64,000 bases of DNA. It comes from an uncultured Sphingomonas sp. (GTDB lineage Bacteria > Pseudomonadota > Alphaproteobacteria > Sphingomonadales > Sphingomonadaceae). The stretch is from assembly GCF_913777625.1 (NCBI RefSeq), contig NZ_CAJYTI010000039.1:1-64000 (forward strand), given 5' to 3'. Both the position numbers and the translations under genes were made by a program. Every line of letters starts with the position of its first letter. Positions within the stretch are counted from its first letter, which is position 1. Under the pieces are notes generated by a model. The model ran no database searches. It had not been told where the DNA came from and worked only from the letters and a program-made list of their open reading frames with translations. Positions 42,969 to 51,242 of this stretch are shown piece after piece.

Positions 42969-43913
42969 TCAAACGAGCGTCAGCCCCGCCCGCTTCACCG
43001 CGCCGATATAGCGCAGCATCCCCTGCCGGGCAGTGTCACTCAGCCCGATATAGGCGCGGCGCCGGTCGCTGGGGTCGGCCTTGCGATCGAACAGGCCGGC
43101 TTCGCTGAGCGTGCCGATCCAGCGCAGCGCCGTGGTGGGCGGCACCGCCGCCGCGATGCACAGGCTGGAGACCGAGATCTGGCGATGCTCGAGATCGGCG
43201 GCGAACAGATCGAGCAGCATGTCCCAGGCCGGGTCGGCGAACAGGTCGCCGTCGAAGAATTCCGACCGCATCCGCCGCGCCCGAATCGCCCGCCGTATCT
43301 CGTTCGCATTCGTCTCGACGCCATCGGCCTCCGCCGCGAAGGCGAAGGCCGACGTGCGTACCGTGGCCGTGGCATCGCTCAGTTCGGTGCGGGTCAGCCG
43401 GGCGAGCGAGTCGGCGATGCGGGCGACCTCCTCCTGGAAGCGCCGCATCCGCAACACCTCCTCGTCGCGCATGCCGTCATGCAGTCGGACGACGGACGGG
43501 CGCCCGGCGAACAAGGCCGCGGTCAGGCGATCGGCCTCGCTCGGGCTACATTGCAGCATCGCCGTGGCAGGCAGCAGCGCGGCCGCGAGATCGATATGCG
43601 CGGGTGGCACCGTCGCGATCAGCGACACGCCGCGCGCCTCCACCAGCGCGCCGAGCCGGGCGAGCAGCGGCTCGAGCAGCGCCTCCTCGATCCCGTCGGT
43701 CTCGAGGATCACCAGCTGGACCCCGTCGAGCAGGGCAATCTCCCGCAGCGCCTCCGCAGCATCGAGCGGCGCACGAAGGCGAAAGCCCGCCAGCGTGGCG
43801 GTACGCTGTGCCAGATCCCGCGCCGGTCCGGCCGCAGCAATGACCAGCGCTACGTCACGGTCGAAATCATAGGTGATGGGCGTTGCGTCGCCCAGACTCG
43901 GCAGCTCGTACAT
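42969..43913 (-). CDS. Winged-helix (MarR-like) transcriptional regulator
   Basis: This 314-residue protein starts at MYELPSLGD (ATG 43913). The N-terminal part (about 20-150) looks like a receiver-like or pseudo-receiver alpha/beta fold (VALVIAAAGPARDLAQRTATL, VQLVILETDGIEEALL). A central helical linker is followed by a C-terminal winged helix (about 220-310) with SSLCIAAAVPPTTALRWIGTLSEAGL and DRRRAYIGLSD, as in MarR-type wings. The target is unknown. It lies next to tRNA-Val. Confidence 0.82.
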   Translation of the reverse strand: MYELPSLGDATPITYDFDRDVALVIAAAGPARDLAQRTATLAGFRLRAPLDAAEALREIALLDGVQLVILETDGIEEALLEPLLARLGALVEARGVSLIATVPPAHIDLAAALLPATAMLQCSPSEADRLTAALFAGRPSVVRLHDGMRDEEVLRMRRFQEEVARIADSLARLTRTELSDATATVRTSAFAFAAEADGVETNANEIRRAIRARRMRSEFFDGDLFADPAWDMLLDLFAADLEHRQISVSSLCIAAAVPPTTALRWIGTLSEAGLFDRKADPSDRRRAYIGLSDTARQGMLRYIGAVKRAGLTLV

Positions 43914-44053
43914 GCTTCGCCCCCTGGTTCGGCATCTGTTCCCCCACAGATGCCGCATTGCTCCGAAACGGCGGAGTCGCACTTCCTCCATTTCGGAGCC
44001 AATAGGTCGACTATAGCGCAGAAATTCGCAAGGTGGAGCGAAGTATCGTTTGC

Positions 44054-44929
44054 TCAGCGCTGCCGACGAAGATCTTCGATCTGCCCGTCCTTGAGCCCCA
44101 GCATCATGCGTGCGGCGCTGGCGAGCGTCGCGGTGTTCAGAACAAAGCTCAGCGCCATCAGCACCAGCAGCCCGACGACCAGAACAAGCTGCGCTAAAAT
44201 CGGCAAATTCTTGGCGGCGATGACCAGCATCAGCAGCGTCTGCACAATTGCCGTGCCGTTCAGCCCGCTCTGGGCAAGCAGCGCCAGGGTCGGCAGAAAG
44301 AACAGCGCCAGCAACGCCAGCCCTGCGGTGCACAGCAGCAGCGCGATCACCGCAAATGCCCCGAAGATGGACCAGAAATGCCCGCGCGACTGCGCCCAGG
44401 CCTCGTCCACGGTGATCGCCTCGTAAAGATAGGTGAGCGGCAGCGCGATGGCGAGCCGGGTCTGCACGAACACGAACGCGGCAAGCTCCGCCACGAACAG
44501 CAGCGCCGCGAGCAGCTGCCGTGCGCTTTCGTTTGGCAGCAGCCAGCCGAGCAGCCCGAGCACGAAGCCATTGGCCAGCGCCAGCAGGAACAGCACCACG
44601 CCGCTGCCGATCGTCAGCATTGCCAGCAGCGCGAACACCCGCAGCTCGTTGGCGCCGAGCCGCAGATAGAAGGCGCCGCGCTTGTAGGGATGCAGCGTGG
44701 CGCGGGTCGCCGCGGTGATCAGCACGGCGATCAAGGCGATCGTCAGTGTCTGGGTGAGCAGCGCCGGAAGCAGCGCTGCCGCCACGCCGTCGGGGGCGGC
44801 CGGCGCGATCGCGATCCGCAACAGCCCGATCGCGAAGATGCCGGCGAGGTAGAGGATCGACCAGACCAGCACCGATAACGGGTGCTGCCGCAGCAGGCGG
44901 AACGCGCCGCCTAATATCGATCCGATCAC
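44054..44929 (-). CDS. Polytopic membrane protein of unknown function
   Basis: This 291-residue protein has six predicted membrane segments and short loops. The cytoplasmic segment EAITVDEAWAQSRGHFW resembles the conserved loop of DUF975- or GPDPase-membrane-domain-like proteins. It is 12 bp downstream of pntB on the same strand, so it may be co-transcribed. No function can be assigned. Confidence 0.78.
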   Translation of the reverse strand: MIGSILGGAFRLLRQHPLSVLVWSILYLAGIFAIGLLRIAIAPAAPDGVAAALLPALLTQTLTIALIAVLITAATRATLHPYKRGAFYLRLGANELRVFALLAMLTIGSGVVLFLLALANGFVLGLLGWLLPNESARQLLAALLFVAELAAFVFVQTRLAIALPLTYLYEAITVDEAWAQSRGHFWSIFGAFAVIALLLCTAGLALLALFFLPTLALLAQSGLNGTAIVQTLLMLVIAAKNLPILAQLVLVVGLLVLMALSFVLNTATLASAARMMLGLKDGQIEDLRRQR

Positions 44930-44941
44930 CCCATCCCCCGA

Positions 44942-46417
44942 TCAGTCCAGCGACTTGACGATTTCTTCCACCATCTTCTTAGCATCGGCGAGCAGCATCA
45001 TCGTGTTGTCGCGGTAGAAAACCTCGTTGTCGACGCCGGCATAGCCGACGCCGCCCATGCTGCGCTTGACGAACAGCACGGTCTTGGCCTTCTCCACGTC
45101 GAGCACCGGCATGCCATAGATCGGCGAGGACTTGTCAGTCTTGGCGGCCGGGTTGGTCACGTCGTTGGCGCCGATCACGAAGGCAACGTCGGTCTGGGCG
45201 AACTCCGAGTTGATGTCCTCCAGCTCGAACACCTCGTCATAGGGGACGTTGGCCTCGGCGAGCAGCACGTTCATGTGGCCCGGCATGCGGCCCGCGACCG
45301 GATGGATCGCATACTTCACCCGCACGCCGTGCGCCTTCAGCTTGTCCGCCATCTCGCGCAGCACGTGCTGGGCCTGTGCCACCGCCATGCCGTAGCCGGG
45401 CACGATGATCACCTGCTCGGCCTGGCTCATCAGGAACGCCGCGTCCTCGGCCGAGCCGCGCTTCCACGGGCGGTCGACCGCTGCCGCCGCCCCCGCGCCG
45501 CCGCCCGCATCGCCGCCGAACCCGCCGGCGATCACGCTGAGGAAGCTGCGGTTCATCGCCTTGCACATGATGTAGCTGAGGATTGCGCCCGAGCTGCCGA
45601 CCAGCGCGCCGGTGATGATCATCGCGGAGTTGTGCAGCGTGAAGCCCATCGCCGCCGCCGCCCAGCCCGAATAGCTGTTGAGCATCGAGACGACGACCGG
45701 CATGTCCGCGCCGCCGATGGGGATGATCAGCAGGAAGCCGATGACGAAGCTCAGCGCGGTCACGGTCCAGAAGATCCAGGGGCTCTGGTCCTGGGTGAAA
45801 TAGCCGACCAGGCCGAGAATCGCGGCGAGCAGCCCCAGGTTGATCACGTGGCGCGCGGGCAGCAGGATCGGCTTGCCGCCCATATTGCCGTTGAGCTTGA
45901 GGAACGCGATCACCGATCCCGAGAAGGTGATCGCGCCGATCGCGACGCCCAGGCCCATCTCGATGCGGCTCTGGAGGAAGATCACGCCGTCGCTGGCGAT
46001 GCCGAACGCGCCGGGATTGAGGAAGGCAGCACCCGCGACCAGCACGGCGGCCAGACCGACCAGCGAGTGGAAGGCGGCGACCAGCTGCGGCATCGCGGTC
46101 ATCGCGATCCGGCGCGCCGTGACGATGCCGATCGCCGCACCGATGCCGATCGCGGCGAGCAGCTCGACCAGGGTCAGCGTGTCGAGCACCGGGGTGCCGT
46201 AATTCTCGCAAATGGCGCCCGTCGGGCAGGGCGGTGCGATGCGCGGGACGTGGGTGACGAGCGTGGTCACCACCGCGATCGTCATGCCGATCATGCCGGC
46301 GCGGTTGCCGCGCTGGCTGGTGGCGGGGCTCGACAGTCCTCGCAATGCAAGGATGAAGCAGACGCCGGCGACGAGATAGGCCAGCGCCGCCCAGGGGTTT
46401 TGCGCGATGCTCTCCAT
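44942..46417 (-). CDS. pntB: NAD(P) transhydrogenase subunit beta
   Basis: This 491-residue subunit carries the NADP(H)-binding domain and most of the proton channel. It has nine or so membrane segments (about 10-270). The C-terminal domain III has IVPGYGMAVAQAQHVLREMADKL, the NADP site GYGMAV, VAGRMPGHMNVLLAEANVPYDEV and GANDVTNPAAKTDKSSPIYGMPVL in sense. It starts at ATG 46417, 2 bp after pntA2. With the alpha subunits it uses the proton gradient to make NADPH. Confidence 0.96.
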   Translation of the reverse strand: MESIAQNPWAALAYLVAGVCFILALRGLSSPATSQRGNRAGMIGMTIAVVTTLVTHVPRIAPPCPTGAICENYGTPVLDTLTLVELLAAIGIGAAIGIVTARRIAMTAMPQLVAAFHSLVGLAAVLVAGAAFLNPGAFGIASDGVIFLQSRIEMGLGVAIGAITFSGSVIAFLKLNGNMGGKPILLPARHVINLGLLAAILGLVGYFTQDQSPWIFWTVTALSFVIGFLLIIPIGGADMPVVVSMLNSYSGWAAAAMGFTLHNSAMIITGALVGSSGAILSYIMCKAMNRSFLSVIAGGFGGDAGGGAGAAAAVDRPWKRGSAEDAAFLMSQAEQVIIVPGYGMAVAQAQHVLREMADKLKAHGVRVKYAIHPVAGRMPGHMNVLLAEANVPYDEVFELEDINSEFAQTDVAFVIGANDVTNPAAKTDKSSPIYGMPVLDVEKAKTVLFVKRSMGGVGYAGVDNEVFYRDNTMMLLADAKKMVEEIVKSLD

Positions 46418-46419
46418 GC

Positions 46420-46713
46420 TCAGCGAACCTTCTTCTTGTACATGGCGAGCATCCGCGCGGTCACCGCGAACCCTCCGAAGATGTTGATGCTGGCCAGCAC
46501 CACCGCGAGCAGGCCGAGCCATTTCGAGGTCTCCCCCGCGCCGCCCAGGCTGCCCGCCGCAGCGGCGATCAGCGCGCCGACGATGATCACCGAGGAGATG
46601 GCGTTGGTCACCGCCATCAGGGGGGTGTGCAGGGCCGGGGTTACCGACCAGACGACGTAATAGCCGACGAAGCACGCCAGCACGAAGACCGACAGGATCG
46701 AGATGAAGTCCAT
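46420..46713 (-). CDS. pntAB: NAD(P) transhydrogenase subunit alpha 2 (membrane part)
   Basis: This 97-residue protein has three membrane segments (about 4-22, 38-56 and 65-83) containing HTPLMAVTNAISSVIIVGAL, the domain II signature of the split alpha subunit. It starts at ATG 46713; its SD (CAGGAG) overlaps the last codons of the DUF559 gene. Confidence 0.93.
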   Translation of the reverse strand: MDFISILSVFVLACFVGYYVVWSVTPALHTPLMAVTNAISSVIIVGALIAAAAGSLGGAGETSKWLGLLAVVLASINIFGGFAVTARMLAMYKKKVR

Positions 46714-46716
46714 GAT

Positions 46717-47217
46717 CTACTCCTGATCCGCGCGGCGCTGCGCGGAAAGATCCTCCCCGGAACGGGGAGGGGGACCAGCCGCAGGCTGGTGGAGGGGGAG
46801 CCCGGCAAGGGACGCAATCGAGGACGCTACTGCGTCCGCGTCCTGCAAGATCTCCGCCGCATCGATACGCAGAACTCGGTAGCCGTTCCCGGCCAGAAAC
46901 TGATCCCTGCGGCAGTCATGCGCGATCGCCGCGGGGGATGCATGCACCTGGCCGTCTACCTCGATCACCAGCCGCAGCGCGGCGATGTAGAAGTCGACGA
47001 CATAGGGGCCGATCGGGTGCTGGTTGCGCACCCGCGCGCCCAAGGCATTTCGCCGCAGCCGCTGCCATAGCAACACCTCGGGCAGACTGAGCCGCCGCCG
47101 CTGCCGCCGCGCCAGCGCAACGTCGGGCCGGATCGCCCGCTTCGCTCCCCCTCCACCGCGCTGCGCGCGGTCCCCCTCCCCGTGCAGGGGAGGATCGGGG
47201 AGCGCCACCGGTGTCAC
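46717..47217 (-). CDS. DUF559 endonuclease-like protein inserted in the pnt operon
   Basis: This protein of about 166 residues has a Vsr/restriction-like nuclease fold. The core (about 45-135) contains LSLPEVLLWQRLRRNALGARVRNQHPIGPYVVDFYI, then the catalytic-type LVIEVDGQVH and ILRIDAAEIL-like ending, in sense. The proposed E-x-D/ExxVDG acidic residues are present. The GTG at 47217 overlaps the pntA1 stop by 4 bp. Its N- and C-terminal tails (DPPLHGEGDRAQRGGGG and LPLHQPAAGPPPRSGEDL) are encoded by two inverted 52-bp repeats that flank the core. It has no known part in transhydrogenase action, and looks like a selfish or mobile insertion that keeps the operon open. Confidence 0.82.
   Translation of the reverse strand: MTPVALPDPPLHGEGDRAQRGGGGAKRAIRPDVALARRQRRRLSLPEVLLWQRLRRNALGARVRNQHPIGPYVVDFYIAALRLVIEVDGQVHASPAAIAHDCRRDQFLAGNGYRVLRIDAAEILQDADAVASSIASLAGLPLHQPAAGPPPRSGEDLSAQRRADQE
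46749..46800. repeat. Left 52-bp hairpin repeat of the DUF559 cassette
   Basis: Starts GATCCTCCCC and ends GTGGAGGGGGAG, with two stem-loops: TCCCC-ggaa-GGGGA, and ACCAGCC-gca-GGCTGGT. It is the inverted counterpart of 47145-47196 and encodes the C-terminal tail of the DUF559 protein. Confidence 0.85.
47145..47196. repeat. Right 52-bp hairpin repeat of the DUF559 cassette
   Basis: The reverse complement begins GATCCTCCCC and ends GTGGAGGGGGAG, the same 52 bases as the left copy except for the first loop and the inner stem. That stem reads ACCGCGC-gca-GCGCGGT and is fully paired, so changes on both arms compensate each other. Confidence 0.85.
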
Positions 47218-48335
47218 GACAACAGCCTCTCGTGCACCACCTTGCCGCCCTGCGTCACCCGCACGGCGTTGCCGATTTCCTCGTCGAGCACCGGCCTGCC
47301 CGCGTCCTTGTCCCAGAAAGCCGAGAGGAAGTTGAACAGGTTGCACGCGAACAGCGCCGACGAGTCCGCCGCCAGCCGGCTCGGCACGTTGCGATGGCCG
47401 ACGATCTTCACGCCGTGGCGCAGGACGATCTCGCCCGGCACCGAGCCCTCGACATTGCCACCCTGCTCCACCGCCAGGTCGACGATCACGCTGCCCGCCC
47501 GCATCGCCGCGATCTGCGTGTCGCTGATCAGCCGCGGCGCCGCGCGGCCGGGGATCAGCGCGGTGGTGATCACGATGTCCTGCTTGGCGATGTGCGCGGA
47601 GACCAGCTCGGCTTGCGCCGCCTTGTACGCGTCGCTCATCTCGGTGGCATAACCGCCCGAACCTTCGCCCTCGATGCCTGCGACATTCTCGACGAAGATC
47701 GGCTTGGCGCCGAGCGAGAGGATCTGCTCCTTGGTCGCCGAGCGCACGTCGGTGGCGGAGACCTGCGCCCCCAGCCGCCGCGCGGTGGCGATCGCCTGGA
47801 GCCCGGCGACGCCCACCCCCATCACGAACACCTTGGCGGCGCTCACCGTGCCGGCCGCGGTCATCATCATCGGAAAGGCGCGGTCATATTCGGCGGCGGC
47901 ATCGAGCACCGCCTTGTAGCCGGCGAGGTTCGACTGGGAGGACAGGATGTCCATCGACTGGGCGCGGGTGATTCGCGGCATGAACTCCATCGCCAGCGCC
48001 TCGAGCCCCAGCGCCGCATAGCGATCGAGTCGCGCGCGCTCGCCGAACGGGTTGAGCCCCGCGACCAGCCAGGCGCCCGACTTGATGCCCGCCAAGCTGT
48101 CCGGATCCGGCCCCTGCACCGCCAGCACGATATCGGCATCGGCCAGCACTTCCGCGCGCGACGCGACGGTCGCTCCCGCATCGCGATAGGCGTCGTCGCT
48201 GTAGGAAGCCGCCTGCCCTGCCCCGGCCTCCACCGCCACCAAAGCCTTCACACTCATGAATTTCTTGACCGTTTCGGGCGTAGCCGCGACACGTCGTTCG
48301 GCAGAAGCCGTCTCTTTCAATACCGCGATCTTCAC
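47214..48335 (-). CDS. pntAA: NAD(P) transhydrogenase subunit alpha 1 (NAD-binding part)
   Basis: This 373-residue soluble subunit has the alanine dehydrogenase/PNT fold. The N-terminus is MKIAVLKETASAERRVAATP. The signature FPMMMTAAGTVSAAKVFVMGVGVAGLQAIATARRLGA contains the NAD motif G-V-G-V-A-G (about 170-180). DIVITTALIPGRAAPRLI is the second signature. The split alpha form is usual in alphaproteobacteria. It is 1 bp downstream of the oxidase subunit IV gene and overlaps the DUF559 start. Confidence 0.95.
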   Translation of the reverse strand: MKIAVLKETASAERRVAATPETVKKFMSVKALVAVEAGAGQAASYSDDAYRDAGATVASRAEVLADADIVLAVQGPDPDSLAGIKSGAWLVAGLNPFGERARLDRYAALGLEALAMEFMPRITRAQSMDILSSQSNLAGYKAVLDAAAEYDRAFPMMMTAAGTVSAAKVFVMGVGVAGLQAIATARRLGAQVSATDVRSATKEQILSLGAKPIFVENVAGIEGEGSGGYATEMSDAYKAAQAELVSAHIAKQDIVITTALIPGRAAPRLISDTQIAAMRAGSVIVDLAVEQGGNVEGSVPGEIVLRHGVKIVGHRNVPSRLAADSSALFACNLFNFLSAFWDKDAGRPVLDEEIGNAVRVTQGGKVVHERLLS

Positions 48336-48336
48336 G

Positions 48337-48474
48337 TCAGCGTGCGATCAGGAAGACGACGAACCCAGCGATGAGGAACACAGCCACCGTGCCCCACTTC
48401 ATCAGCGCAGTGAAACCCTGGAAGGTTTCGACATGAGCCTGGATCTCGCCGGCGCTTTCACCTGTTTCAGCCAT
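48337..48474 (-). CDS. aa3-type cytochrome c oxidase subunit IV
   Basis: This is a 45-residue single-pass membrane protein: MAETGESAGEIQAHVETFQG, then FTALMKWGTVAVFLIAGFVV and FLIAR. This is the bacterial aa3 subunit IV family (PF07835-like), with a soluble N-terminus and one C-terminal transmembrane helix. The SD GGAGAGGAG lies 7 bases before the ATG at 48474. Its stop is 1 bp before pntAA, so it heads the pnt operon. In sphingomonads this small gene is often found away from the oxidase operon. Confidence 0.88.
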   Translation of the reverse strand: MAETGESAGEIQAHVETFQGFTALMKWGTVAVFLIAGFVVFLIAR

Positions 48475-48565
48475 GGAAGTGCTCCTCTCCTAAGGTGCTC
48501 GATGTCTTATACCGCTGCTTCGCGCACCCTCAACCCCGACGCCGCAAGAACGGGTTTGTGCAGGC

Positions 48566-48580
48566 TTAAGCCGAACTTTA
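48566..48580. promoter_or_regulatory. CtrA-like box upstream of the sigma-54 activator
   Basis: TTAA-GCCGAAC-TTTA differs from the CtrA consensus TTAA-N7-TTAA at one base. A further TTAA is at 48591-48594. It is 56 bases before the ATG of the activator and could also serve the divergent oxidase subunit IV gene. Confidence 0.3.
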
Positions 48581-48635
48581 CGCATCTGCTTTAATCGATG
48601 CGGCTCGAAACGGGACAAGTGGGACTGGAGTCGGC

Positions 48636-50063
48636 ATGACGCGCAACGGGCAGCGCCTTCTATTGCTGATCGATTCGGAGCCGGCGCAACGACGTCTGGT
48701 CGCCGCGATTGCGTCGCGTCGCAGCTGGCGCACGCTGTTCGCCGATGATGCGGAGAGCGCGCTCGCGACGCTCGGCACGCCGGACGGCATGGCTGTCGAC
48801 GCGATCCTTCTCGATCATCCCGAATCGGACGACGATGCCACCGCGCTGATCGCCGACCTGCGCGCCCGCCGCCCGCATCTGCCGATCCTGGTGCTCGCCG
48901 CCAACGGCTCGGTCGCGGCCGCGGTCGGCGCGATGCGCGCCGGCGCCAGCGACTTCCTGGTCAAGCCGATCGCCGGCGAACGCCTGCTCGCCGCGCTGGA
49001 AAGCGCGATGGGCGGCACCAGCGCCGGCGAACTCCGCCCCCTCACCGAGAAGCTCACCGCCAATCTCGGCTTCAGCGACATTGTCGGCTCCGCCCCGCAG
49101 TTCCGCGCCGCGCTGGCGGTTGCCGCCAAGGCCGCCCGCGCCCGCGTGCCGGTGCTGATCGAAGGCGAGACCGGCGTCGGCAAGCATGTGGTGGCCGAAG
49201 CCATCCACAGCGCCTCGCCGCGCGCCCGCAAGGACCTGGTCTGCGTCACCTGCGGGTCGATCTCGGCAAACCTCGTCGAATCCGAATTGTTCGGCCATGA
49301 GGAAGGCGCCTTCACCGGCGCGTTCGAGCGCAAGATCGGCAAGCTGCAGGAAGCGGACGGCGGCACCATCTTCCTCGACGAAGTGAGCGAGATGCCGCTC
49401 GAGGCACAGGTCAAGTTGCTGCGCCTGCTGCAGACCGGCGAGATCCAGTCGCTCGGCGCGCGCCATCCGCGCGAGGTCGACGTCCGCGTGATCGCGGCGA
49501 GCAACGTGCCGCTGCTCGGCGAGGTCGAGGCCGGACGCTTCCGCGAGGACCTCTATTACCGCCTCAACGTCGTGCAGGTCACGATCCCGCCCTTGCGCGA
49601 GCGCGCCGGCGACATCCCCGCGCTGATCCGCCACCTGCTCGCCCGCATCGGCGAGCAGCCGGGGCTGCGCTCGCTGGGCATCAGCGACGAGGCGCTGCAG
49701 CTGCTCACCGCCTATGACTGGCCGGGTAACGTCCGCCAGCTGCAGAACGTGCTGTTTCGCGCCGCCGTGCTCTGCGACGAGGAAGGGCTGACGCGCGACG
49801 ACTTCCCGCAGATCGCCCAGCTGGCATCCGGCCGCCCGTCCACGACCGCGTCGGCGACGGGCCATTCGGGCGCGGCGGGCATCACCCTGTTCCGCCCGGA
49901 CGGCAATCTGCGCCCGCTCGACGAGATCGAGGCGGACGTGATTCGCCTCGCCATCGGCCATTATCGCGGGCGGATGACCGAAGTCGCCCGCCGCCTCGGC
50001 ATCGGCCGCTCGACGCTCTACCGCAAGCTCGGCGAACTGGGGATCGATCAGACCGCGGCGTGA
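48636..50063 (+). CDS. Sigma-54-dependent NtrC-family response regulator
   Basis: This 475-residue activator has a receiver domain (1-120) with Asp13, phospho-acceptor Asp60 and Lys110, though the usual switch Thr/Ser is Ala. The AAA+ domain (about 145-375) has Walker A GETGVGK at 177-183 and the sigma-54 loop GAFTGA at 224-229. The C-terminal Fis-like helix-turn-helix (about 430-470) is MTEVARRLGIGRSTLYRKL. No sensor kinase is adjacent. Its 3' end overlaps the convergent folP by 16 bp. Confidence 0.93.
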   Translation: MTRNGQRLLLLIDSEPAQRRLVAAIASRRSWRTLFADDAESALATLGTPDGMAVDAILLDHPESDDDATALIADLRARRPHLPILVLAANGSVAAAVGAMRAGASDFLVKPIAGERLLAALESAMGGTSAGELRPLTEKLTANLGFSDIVGSAPQFRAALAVAAKAARARVPVLIEGETGVGKHVVAEAIHSASPRARKDLVCVTCGSISANLVESELFGHEEGAFTGAFERKIGKLQEADGGTIFLDEVSEMPLEAQVKLLRLLQTGEIQSLGARHPREVDVRVIAASNVPLLGEVEAGRFREDLYYRLNVVQVTIPPLRERAGDIPALIRHLLARIGEQPGLRSLGISDEALQLLTAYDWPGNVRQLQNVLFRAAVLCDEEGLTRDDFPQIAQLASGRPSTTASATGHSGAAGITLFRPDGNLRPLDEIEADVIRLAIGHYRGRMTEVARRLGIGRSTLYRKLGELGIDQTAA

Positions 50064-51145
50064 GGCGCGGTGAGCGCGGCGTCCTGCATGCCGCGCCACA
50101 CCCGAAGCGCCTGGACGGTCTCGAAGGCATCGTGGACGCGCAGCAGCTGCACGCCCAGGCTCACGCCCTTCAGCGCCAGCGCCAGCGATCCGCCGAGCCG
50201 CTGTTCGGCCGGCGCCTCGTTGGCGAGCGCGCCGACGATCCGCTTGCGGCTCGCGCCCAGCAGGATCGGGCAGCCGATCCCGTGGAACAGCGCCAGCCCG
50301 TTCATCAGCGCGAGATTGTCGGCCAGCGACTTGCCGAAGCCGATGCCGGGATCGATCACGATCTTCGCCCGGTCCACGCCCGCGGCGACCACGGCGTCCA
50401 CCCGTGCCTCCAGCCAGTCGTAGATCTCGATCAGCGGATCGGCGTACCCGCCCCCGCCCTTGGCACCGCGCTTCGGGTCGGCGGCGTGCATCAGCACCAC
50501 CGGGCAGCCGGCGCGCGCCACCACCTCCAGCGCGCGGTCGTCGTAGAGCAGCGCCGACACGTCGTTGACGATGTGTGCGCCCGCCGCGAGCGCCGCCTCC
50601 ATCACCGCGGCCTTGCGCGTGTCGATCGAGACCGCGGCGCCACTCGCCGCCAGCCGTTCGATCACCGGCACGACGCGGGCGATCTCGTCGCCCTCCCAGA
50701 CGGTTTCGGCACCCGGCCGGGTGGATTCGCCGCCGACATCGAGGATCGCGGCGCCCGCGATGCCCATGTCGACGCCCGATTGCGCCGCGGCGGCGGGATC
50801 GCCGAGATGCTTGCCGCCGTCGGAAAAGCTGTCCGGCGTCATGTTGAGGATCGCCATCACCTGCGGCTGGTCGAAGCGCAGCGTGCGGGTGCCGAGGGTC
50901 AGCGGCGCGCGAGGGGCGGTGATGCGCCGGGCGGTCGAGGCGAGGCGGGGGTGCGCCTCGACCTCGGCGACAGAGAGGGTGCGCTGGAGAATGCGCCTGC
51001 CATTCTCCACCACGATCAGTTCATAGGCAGAGAACCAGAGCAGCCCGCCCGCCAACCGCGCGACCTCGCCGTCTCGGCCGGCGGGTGTGTCGACGAACTG
51101 GATCGGCCGGAGATACGGACGGGCGGCGGAGGGGAGGTCGAGCAT
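50048..51145 (-). CDS. folP: Dihydropteroate synthase
   Basis: This folate-synthesis enzyme joins p-aminobenzoate to the pterin. The catalytic barrel (about 92-360) has VMAILNMTPDSFSDGGKH and ILDVGGESTRPGA, the two family signatures, then DVSAL, PGIGFGKS and GASRKR. A 90-residue N-terminal extension, common in sphingomonads, brings the length to 365 versus about 280 in E. coli. Confidence 0.96.
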   Translation of the reverse strand: MLDLPSAARPYLRPIQFVDTPAGRDGEVARLAGGLLWFSAYELIVVENGRRILQRTLSVAEVEAHPRLASTARRITAPRAPLTLGTRTLRFDQPQVMAILNMTPDSFSDGGKHLGDPAAAAQSGVDMGIAGAAILDVGGESTRPGAETVWEGDEIARVVPVIERLAASGAAVSIDTRKAAVMEAALAAGAHIVNDVSALLYDDRALEVVARAGCPVVLMHAADPKRGAKGGGGYADPLIEIYDWLEARVDAVVAAGVDRAKIVIDPGIGFGKSLADNLALMNGLALFHGIGCPILLGASRKRIVGALANEAPAEQRLGGSLALALKGVSLGVQLLRVHDAFETVQALRVWRGMQDAALTAPHAAV

Positions 51146-51242
51146 GTCGCCGTGCTACCGGGCGAACGCCGGCGAAGGAAGCGCACATCCGCCCCCAAGC
51201 GCAGCCCTCCCCCCTTGCGGGGGAAGGGGGAGGAGAAGAAGC

